Source of the DNA: Lachnospiraceae bacterium
GTDB taxonomy: Bacteria; Bacillota_A; Clostridia; Lachnospirales; Lachnospiraceae
Direction: 5' to 3'
Length of the DNA stretch: 30,977 nucleotides
NCBI GenBank assembly: GCA_024683935.1
Contig: JAIKXV010000056.1
Location: 1-30,977, forward strand
Part shown: piece by piece, positions 25,974-30,977 of the stretch
Layout: each line of letters starts with the position of its first letter
How positions within the stretch are numbered: position 1 is the first letter of the stretch
Made by a program: the position numbers and the translations under genes
The notes under the pieces: model-generated
What the model saw: the letters and a program-made list of their open reading frames with translations, nothing else
The model's database searches: none
What the model was told of the DNA's origin: nothing

Positions 25974-26996
25974 TTACTCCCCCTCCTTTGTCCCGAGATT
26001 CACTTCGACAACCTTGCGGATTATCCAGGCTACCGGCCAGATTATCCATGTCATATACCACTTGAAGGTCAGAAAACTCCAGATCAGATACAGGCACAAA
26101 ACTGTGGGATGATAAACCGACATAATAAATGCTACGGTTTTATTTTCATATCTGCAGCTTTGGTGCTTATTACCGGATGAATAGCTTCCCCTCATCGTAT
26201 TGCCGTTATTTAAATTAAGAAGCCTGACATAGGATCCTTGAAGCGAGTTGCTGAGAACTATCAGCAGCACACCTGCTCCGACCACAAAGAAAAGCAGGGC
26301 GTTTCCGAAATTACCCATGTCAAATCCGTGAGACGTAGCGGTTCCCCCGTTAAGCAGCATTGACGGCACGAAGCAGAGTATGCAGAGCATTATTCCTATG
26401 GCCTTCATTGCGATATGTGATGCTGTGGCACGCTCTTTTTCATTCTTCACGTAGTTATATGTGGCGTACTCCAGATAACAGGGCTTTTCCTTCAGATATG
26501 ACCATTTGGCTCCGCCCATCGCAGAAGCTGCTATCAGTGCCACTCCTGCTGCCAGCAGAACGAACATGCCGGCTACAAACACGCGGCTTAAAGTGGTTTC
26601 CACCGAGTCATACCCTCTTAATGCATCCCCGATAAGAGGCATCGAAACAGATATTATGCAGAGTGCGATGCCGATCGAGCGGAGAAGTCCTAAATGAGCG
26701 CAGCTTTTTATGAATCTATCCGCCTCTTCCTTAGTGACGAGCTGTCCTTTCTTCTCTCCTTCTTCCTTTGCGCCGGCCATATTATCCCGGATACCCAGGT
26801 CATCCGCCAGTTCATCCAGATTTCCAAATTCCGAGATCACAGTACCTACAGCCTCATTTTCACTGATTCCCGAAGCCGTGAGCTCATCATATTTATCTTC
26901 CATCATCTGGAGCAGTTCGTTCCTTGCTTTCTGAACCTCCGGGGTATTCGGAAGGCTTGCAAACATGGATTCCAGATAGTTTCGTATTGTTTCCAT
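25974..26996 (-). CDS. HAAS-domain (DUF1700-like) multi-pass membrane protein
   Basis: Membrane protein of 340 residues. The first 70 residues form the HAAS-type helical domain (NYLESMFASLP, ELLQMMEDKYDELTASGISENEAVGTVISEFGNLDELADDL), often encoded next to PadR regulators and thought to be their sensory partner. A charged linker is followed by about six hydrophobic segments (near 104-122, 137-160, 197-214, 227-249, 288-306 and 308-322). The start codon overlaps the padR stop by one base. The function is not established; the arrangement suggests it passes a membrane signal to the regulator. Confidence 0.88.
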   Translation of the reverse strand: METIRNYLESMFASLPNTPEVQKARNELLQMMEDKYDELTASGISENEAVGTVISEFGNLDELADDLGIRDNMAGAKEEGEKKGQLVTKEEADRFIKSCAHLGLLRSIGIALCIISVSMPLIGDALRGYDSVETTLSRVFVAGMFVLLAAGVALIAASAMGGAKWSYLKEKPCYLEYATYNYVKNEKERATASHIAMKAIGIMLCILCFVPSMLLNGGTATSHGFDMGNFGNALLFFVVGAGVLLIVLSNSLQGSYVRLLNLNNGNTMRGSYSSGNKHQSCRYENKTVAFIMSVYHPTVLCLYLIWSFLTFKWYMTWIIWPVAWIIRKVVEVNLGTKEGE

Positions 26997-27343
26997 TATT
27001 TCTCTCCTTTATCCCTGATAAACTTATCAACCACTTCCTGTGTCAGCATCCATTCACTGCACTTTTCGCGGTAATACTCTCTTCCGCTGTCCGTGATCCT
27101 GTAGTAGGTACGCTTCTTTCCGTTACCTTCCGCTTCCGGATCCGCAATAAAGGATTCTATGAATCCGTTCTTTTCCATTCTGGTAAAGGCGGAATAGAGC
27201 GTTGTTTCTTTCATTACATATTTTTCTTCCGTTATGCGGCGTATCTCTTTTGAGATCTGATATCCGTACGACGGTCCGTTCAACAGTATGTACAGTATCA
27301 TCGTATCGTTGTAGCCGCGTATCACATCGCTGCTTATGGGCAC
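26996..27343 (-). CDS. PadR-family transcriptional regulator
   Basis: DNA-binding repressor of 115 residues. The winged helix is clear: MILYILLNGPSYGYQISKEI, then TLYSAFTRMEKNGFIES as recognition region and GKKRTYYRITDSGREYY as wing. This is the short PadR-s2-type form with a brief C-terminal dimerisation helix. The start is GTG at 27343, 6 bases after a perfect AGGAGGT. An out-of-frame ATG overlaps it (ATGTG) and would give only three codons before a stop. It heads an operon with the HAAS and DUF4097 genes and probably represses it through the inverted repeats in the leader. Confidence 0.93.
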   Translation of the reverse strand: MPISSDVIRGYNDTMILYILLNGPSYGYQISKEIRRITEEKYVMKETTLYSAFTRMEKNGFIESFIADPEAEGNGKKRTYYRITDSGREYYREKCSEWMLTQEVVDKFIRDKGEK

Positions 27344-27349
27344 ATCCCC

Positions 27350-27356
27350 ACCTCCT
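27350..27356 (-). promoter_or_regulatory. Ribosome binding site deciding the padR GTG start
   Basis: AGGAGGT with 6 bases to the GTG at 27343. An overlapping ATG one register away (27345) reaches a TAA after three codons, so the GTG must be the functional start. Confidence 0.8.
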
Positions 27357-27400
27357 TTATATTCATCATCTTTCTGATATATTTATGGCATATGCTCTGT

Positions 27401-27445
27401 CTATCGTACTACGTTTAATATACTATGTCTGTCGTAGTACGATAG
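27401..27445. repeat. Inverted repeat, likely PadR operator pair
   Basis: CTATCGTACTACG (27401-27413) and CGTAGTACGATAG (27433-27445) are perfect 13-base inverted copies with a 19-base spacer. Each arm is itself nearly palindromic (TCGTA-G-TACGA), so each can be a dimer site; the two centres are about 32 bases apart, three helical turns. They begin right after the -10 element at 27455-27450, an ideal place for autorepression. The transcript could also fold into a hairpin. Confidence 0.75.
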
Positions 27446-27449
27446 GCGT

Positions 27450-27478
27450 AATATATCACCTGTGGAAAATACTGTCAA
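27450..27478 (-). promoter_or_regulatory. Promoter of the padR operon
   Basis: Perfect TTGACA at 27478-27473, a 17-base spacer and TATATT at 27455-27450 on the minus strand. This is the best promoter match in the window. Transcription should start near 27443, inside the first inverted-repeat arm. Confidence 0.85.
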
Positions 27479-27529
27479 TACCATTTTCAGAAAAATTAGA
27501 AAAATTGAAGGTTTTCCTGCGAAGAATTC

Positions 27530-28282
27530 TCAGAACCTGTAATCCATGTATGCGTCCAGAACTTCCTGGTATCTGCTCTTGGATACAGGGATCTGCTCAT
27601 TGTTGCGGAGAGTGATATCCGTTTTTGTGAGCCTGTCTATGGCACCGATATTAACGGCAATAGATTCGTGACAGCGGACAAAACCGCAGTCAGCGTGATT
27701 TGTTTCAAGATATTCGGCAAAACCTATCCTTAAGGTGGGTGGAGATACTGTCTCTCCGGAGATCATGTGATATGAGACTACATGGTTACGGTATTCAATA
27801 TAGAGGATCTCCTCATAGCGGAGCGTCTGAAGACCTCCCTTTACTTTTATCGCAACACTTCTTTCACTTCCCGTATCAACACGGGACAGAGCCAGATCTA
27901 AGGATGAAAACAGCTTTTCCCTGTCTATCGGCTTCAGTATGTAATTCACGGGATTAACGTCAAAGGATTCCAGGGCGTAGGAGCTTTCCGAAGTGGCAAA
28001 GATGATCTCGCAGTCCGGCTGGTTCCATTTCAGTTCCCGGGCTGCCTGAATGCCGCTCAGCATGGGCATAACGATATCAAGAATATAGATATGGGGCAGA
28101 AAAGACCCGCATTCCTCGATCAGACTGTCCGGATGGCCGAAAACCCTGACCCTGGCCCGGATATTTTTCTTTGTTAAATACTCATTTACCAGCCCGTGAA
28201 CCCTGTCGCGGTCTGTGTCGTCATCATCACATATTGCAATGCGGAGTATCTGATCCTCCGAAGCCCCCGATGTTTTATCCAC
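27530..28282 (-). CDS. LytTR-family response regulator
   Basis: Two-component regulator of 250 residues. The receiver domain (about 12-135) has the acidic pocket CDDDD (19-22), phosphorylation site Asp69 in YILDIVMP, the Thr/Ser switch in FATSES and Lys117 in LKPID. The C-terminal LytTR DNA-binding domain (about 143-247) shows LRYEEILYIEYRNHVVSYH and CGFVRCHESIAVNIGAIDRL. Regulators of this class often control virulence-like, bacteriocin or cell-density genes and pair with GHKL kinases, as here with the kinase two genes upstream. The start is GTG at 28282 with AAGGGGG 5 bases away. Targets are unknown. Confidence 0.93.
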   Translation of the reverse strand: MDKTSGASEDQILRIAICDDDDTDRDRVHGLVNEYLTKKNIRARVRVFGHPDSLIEECGSFLPHIYILDIVMPMLSGIQAARELKWNQPDCEIIFATSESSYALESFDVNPVNYILKPIDREKLFSSLDLALSRVDTGSERSVAIKVKGGLQTLRYEEILYIEYRNHVVSYHMISGETVSPPTLRIGFAEYLETNHADCGFVRCHESIAVNIGAIDRLTKTDITLRNNEQIPVSKSRYQEVLDAYMDYRF

Positions 28283-28306
28283 GACAACCCCCTTATTTAC
28301 AAAGCT

Positions 28307-28513
28307 CTATTCCATGATCTTTTCCGGCCATCTGCAGATCCCGACTTCCAGTACCCTTTCCTCTTTCAGATGAAAATCCGCATATCTGCAGTACCAGCAG
28401 CCTTTTAAGCAGGGTATCGCATCCCTCCTCGGCGTATAGGCAGGACAGATGTCCTCAGGCCAGACACTGCCCATTTTTTTCGGGATCTCATATTCTTTTA
28501 CTTTTTCTGACAT
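28307..28513 (-). CDS. Small cysteine-rich protein of unknown function
   Basis: Protein of 68 residues that I do not recognise. It has five cysteines (23, 35, 39, 42 and 60) with CLKGCWYC in the middle, a pattern that suggests a metal site (zinc or iron-sulfur) together with His48. There is no signal peptide or membrane segment. A GAGG ribosome binding site lies 8 bases before the ATG, which supports a real gene. It sits between the sensor kinase (107 bases upstream) and the response regulator (24 bases downstream), so it is probably made with them and could be an accessory factor. Confidence 0.7.
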   Translation of the reverse strand: MSEKVKEYEIPKKMGSVWPEDICPAYTPRRDAIPCLKGCWYCRYADFHLKEERVLEVGICRWPEKIME

Positions 28514-28620
28514 AGGCAGGTCCTCAACGGTTTCTCTTAATCTTAAACTATCACAGGTTCCCGTTTCTGCCCCCGCCGCACTGATTCCGGTATATTTTAC
28601 ACAGATTTGGATCCGCTTCC

Positions 28621-30240
28621 TCAGTTTATTATCATCCTTACCTTAAAAAGCCTGTCTTCCGCGATATAGCGTATCTCGCTCCCCGTCTGTTCCACAAACG
28701 CCAGAACGCTTCTGGTTCCTACACCGTGTCCTGCCTCGGAAGTATACGGATGTCCTTCTTCATCCAGATTTACTTTTGCTGCACAGGAATTGGCCACCTC
28801 TAAAAGAAGCTGTCCCTTATATTTGGCGCTGATCTCAATGAATCTCTCTTGCTCAGGCAGCTCTTCACAGCCATGTACTGCGTTTTCAAGGAGATTGCTT
28901 ATGGCTATCGCCAGCTGCATCTCATCCGTCCCGGGGTCAAAGGGCACGTTCATAGAAACGTCAACCCTTATATTCTTCCTTTCCGCTATGGAAACATAAT
29001 GGCTGACAGCGGCGTTGACCGTGGCGTTTTCACAGAATCTCGCAGCGCTCCGGGGTTCCTGTGCCAGCCTTTCCTCCAGGCATTTTTTCACTTCATCCGT
29101 CTTTCCGTCCTCCAGAAGCGACAGGAGCAGCGCCTCAAAGTGCCTCCTGTCATGGCGCATCGCACGATCCTGCTGTACCATTTCCTCGGCGGTAAGAAGC
29201 CGCTCTTTCATCGCCTTTGCTGCCATCTCCAAAATTGCGGCGTCGGATATCAGTTTATACTCATTCTGTTTTAAGGATGTCACATCCACCAGCGCATAGA
29301 GCTTACCTAAGCTCTCGCCGTTATTCACCAGTTCATTCTCTTCCACCTTGTAAATCCTGTCATTCAGGGTGATCGTGCTGCCCCTGATGCAGGCGTCCCG
29401 GACCTCACTCATCACGCCCTTCGGATCCCCGGGAAGAGAGGGATAAAAAAGCTTCATCGGTTCATTGAAATACTGAACCTCTCCTTCATTATCCACAGCG
29501 ATCACACCCTCCGAAAGCCTGTCTATCACGAATTCCCGGGCAATATCCGCCACTCCCAGCAGGTTGTACCTGAAAATGGCAACGAACAGGAAGATCGTCA
29601 GTATCACGTTTCCAAAAATATTGATATCAAAGGAATTGGTGATCCCGATCAAATGACATATCTGTGTTACAAGAAGGATACCCTGTAAAAGAAAAGCGAT
29701 AAAGATGGTCATCACACGCTTTTTTTCAGTCTGGCCCTTTTCCTTCCGAAAGGTTCTGAAAAGCCAGTAAAGCGCGCAGAAAAGCATAAGCAGCTGCATC
29801 TGCATAAATAAGTGATGCACGGGACCGTTTCCGTGGTGGAGCACCGGAAACAGACCGTCCGTGCTGAAAACCATATCCCTGTAAAAAAGATCGTTTTCCC
29901 CTATGGTCAGCACTGTCCCGTAGACCGCCAGATGGATTATGATCAGGATGTCCCTTATAAAACGGGGTATCGTTACACGGCACAGCTCTGCAGTAAACAG
30001 CAAAAAGGGAAAGGTTATCCAAACCCTTCCCAGATATGACAGCTGAAGCGCAGTAATATAGGCCTCCTCTGTCTTTGATCTCAATTCCATAAGATATCCG
30101 GCATTATTGATGAGCAGCGCAATACAGCTCAAAAACAGACAGGAATCTAGTCTGGTCCTGATATTCCTGAAAACCAGCACTGCTTCCGCAAAAAGACTGA
30201 ATATGCTTATGTACAGGAGTATTAAAAGTATATCCCGCAT
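28621..30240 (-). CDS. 7TM-PAS sensor histidine kinase (GHKL type)
   Basis: Membrane sensor kinase of 539 residues. Seven hydrophobic segments (about 3-225) form the same 7TM module as in the GGDEF protein at 23602-25098, followed by a PAS-like domain (about 233-322). The dimerisation/phosphoacceptor region has His363 in AMRHDRRHFEALLLSLLEDG, a Spo0B-like layout common in kinases paired with LytTR regulators. The ATPase domain shows the N box NLLENAVHG (449-457) and the G box GHGVGTRS (504-511). It is probably the partner of the regulator at 27530-28282. Only a poorly spaced AAAGG precedes the ATG, 5 bases after the preceding small gene. The signal is unknown. Confidence 0.93.
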   Translation of the reverse strand: MRDILLILLYISIFSLFAEAVLVFRNIRTRLDSCLFLSCIALLINNAGYLMELRSKTEEAYITALQLSYLGRVWITFPFLLFTAELCRVTIPRFIRDILIIIHLAVYGTVLTIGENDLFYRDMVFSTDGLFPVLHHGNGPVHHLFMQMQLLMLFCALYWLFRTFRKEKGQTEKKRVMTIFIAFLLQGILLVTQICHLIGITNSFDINIFGNVILTIFLFVAIFRYNLLGVADIAREFVIDRLSEGVIAVDNEGEVQYFNEPMKLFYPSLPGDPKGVMSEVRDACIRGSTITLNDRIYKVEENELVNNGESLGKLYALVDVTSLKQNEYKLISDAAILEMAAKAMKERLLTAEEMVQQDRAMRHDRRHFEALLLSLLEDGKTDEVKKCLEERLAQEPRSAARFCENATVNAAVSHYVSIAERKNIRVDVSMNVPFDPGTDEMQLAIAISNLLENAVHGCEELPEQERFIEISAKYKGQLLLEVANSCAAKVNLDEEGHPYTSEAGHGVGTRSVLAFVEQTGSEIRYIAEDRLFKVRMIIN

Positions 30241-30245
30241 GTCCT

Positions 30246-30449
30246 TTACAGCAGGAAGGTAGGAAGCGGCGTATTAATGCCGTAGTGCGCATTAATGCCC
30301 TCATCCTGTGAGATCGTTGCGAAAACCTGCTCGTCGGTTCCCGTGATAACGCTCTTTGTCACAGCCTTTTTCTCAGGTGCCTTTGCGGCCTCCTTTGCGC
30401 TGCCGTTACTCTCCATTGCTCTCTTAATGCTGCTCTTTCCTACTGCCAT
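30246..30449 (-). CDS. Small protein of unknown function downstream of ParA
   Basis: Protein of 67 residues, not recognised. The N-terminal half is basic, alanine- and lysine-rich (MAVGKSSIKRAM, KEAAKAPEKKAVTK) and the C-terminal half is neutral, ending in PLPTFLL. It lacks a membrane segment. AAGGAAGG lies 6 bases before the ATG, and the gene starts 1 base after the parA stop, so it is very likely expressed with ParA. Its place is where a ParB-like partner would be, but no ParB motifs are seen and it is far too short. A ParA-binding or DNA-binding partner is possible, only by position. Confidence 0.7.
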   Translation of the reverse strand: MAVGKSSIKRAMESNGSAKEAAKAPEKKAVTKSVITGTDEQVFATISQDEGINAHYGINTPLPTFLL

Positions 30450-30450
30450 T

Positions 30451-30977
30451 TTATGCCTTCCTTTCTGTATTCTCTATTCTCTTTAAGATCTCATCCGTAA
30501 GATCCTCATATTCCATGGCACTCCGTGCGCCCTTTCTGTATGCGCACACGGGCTTTGAACTGTCCTGGGCCCACTCTATATTGCTGTCCACCCGGATAAC
30601 CGTGTCAAAAATACGGATATCCTTCATATCATTAAGAAATTCCCTGGTGTCCCTGAAATAATTCTTCCTCACATTTACCTTGGTAAGGACTATGCCGAGA
30701 ATATCCGGGGTCTTTTTCTTTCCCCTGACGTCCCCTATATATGAAACCATATTCGCAAGCCCGAAGAGTCCCCAGGGCGATGCTTCAACCGGTATGACCA
30801 CGTGATCCGTGGCGCTCAGTATGTTCCTGACCCAGAGACCGAGGGTCGGAGGCACATCTAAGAGGATGTAATCATAGCTTTTATCCCGGATCAGCTTCTT
30901 CAAGCATCCGGAAAGGATAGTCGTATCTCCGCCCTTTCTGTACAGGGTTTCCTCTATTTCGCTTAATCGTATGGATG
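30451..30977 (-). CDS. ParA/Soj-family ATPase, 3' part, cut by window end
   Basis: Deviant Walker-type ATPase of the ParA/MinD group. The reading frame is open to the last base of the window, so about 175 C-terminal residues are visible and the Walker A region lies outside. Seen: ETLYRKGGDTTILSGCLKKL, Walker B-like YDYILLDVPPTLG, a VVIPVEASPWGLFGLANM stretch that matches the ParA core, LGIVLTKVNVRKN, the Asp-Thr-rich RIFDTVIRVDSNIEWAQDSSKPV and a C-terminal helix. An internal TTG at 30903 is not the start. ParA proteins position DNA, chemoreceptors or other cargo; which applies here is unknown. It is followed after one base by the 67-residue gene. Confidence 0.9.
   Translation of the reverse strand, partial: SIRLSEIEETLYRKGGDTTILSGCLKKLIRDKSYDYILLDVPPTLGLWVRNILSATDHVVIPVEASPWGLFGLANMVSYIGDVRGKKKTPDILGIVLTKVNVRKNYFRDTREFLNDMKDIRIFDTVIRVDSNIEWAQDSSKPVCAYRKGARSAMEYEDLTDEILKRIENTERKA

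Noticed and set aside
30451..30903. Complete 150-residue ParA starting at TTG 30903
   Set aside because: The frame stays open upstream to the window end and encodes ParA-like sequence (LSEIEETLYRKGGD), so the true start is outside the window.

Overview
The window looks like a piece of a low-to-moderate GC Clostridia chromosome, most likely Lachnospiraceae or a close relative. I infer this from the secG-rnr-smpB-ssrA cluster, the priA-def-fmt-yugP-rsmB-rlmN-prpC-prkC-rsgA-rpe cluster, a class B sortase with a PxTG substrate, and a thiolase under a perfect Rex-type operator. The genus cannot be fixed from sequence reading alone. Every gene I support is on the minus strand, so the biological reading order is from high to low coordinates. 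I see no rRNA, tRNA, CRISPR array, insertion sequence or phage gene, and no gene-free stretch longer than 300 bases (the longest is about 186).

Region 1 (30977 to 27530) is a signalling segment. It holds the 3' part of a ParA-type ATPase that runs off the window edge, a 67-residue unknown protein one base downstream, and then a 7TM-PAS sensor histidine kinase of the GHKL type. A 68-residue cysteine-rich unknown protein and a LytTR response regulator follow. Region 2 (27478 to 23602) starts at a near-consensus promoter with two inverted half-sites just downstream. It holds a PadR regulator, a HAAS-domain membrane protein and a DUF4097 adhesin-like repeat protein, then a 7TM-PAS-GGDEF protein whose sensory half is clearly paralogous to that of the histidine kinase.

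Region 3 (23578 to 3481) is a run of about 20 kb of tightly packed, often overlapping genes. At its head is a promoter with a textbook Rex operator, driving an acetyl-CoA acetyltransferase. Peptidoglycan synthesis (murE), replication restart (priA), N-terminal formyl-group chemistry (def, fmt), a membrane zinc protease, RNA methylation (rsmB, rlmN) and the PrpC/PrkC phosphatase-kinase pair follow. The run continues with ribosome assembly (rsgA), pentose phosphate (rpe), an FAD-dependent oxidoreductase and glycolysis (gpmI), and ends with a class B sortase and a long acidic surface protein carrying an APKTG sorting motif.

Region 4 (3351 to 1) is the secG, rnr, smpB, ssrA group: the SecYEG subunit SecG with its own terminator, RNase R, SmpB and tmRNA. 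The last three act together in trans-translation and decay of non-stop mRNA. tmRNA is cut by the window start and has its own promoter. A short dispersed hairpin repeat occurs in the leaders of both ssrA and rnr. The most noteworthy items are the Rex operator, the paired 7TM-PAS sensors with different outputs, the ParA/small protein/kinase arrangement, the PadR operator, and the sortase substrate with an 85-residue tail beyond its membrane anchor.
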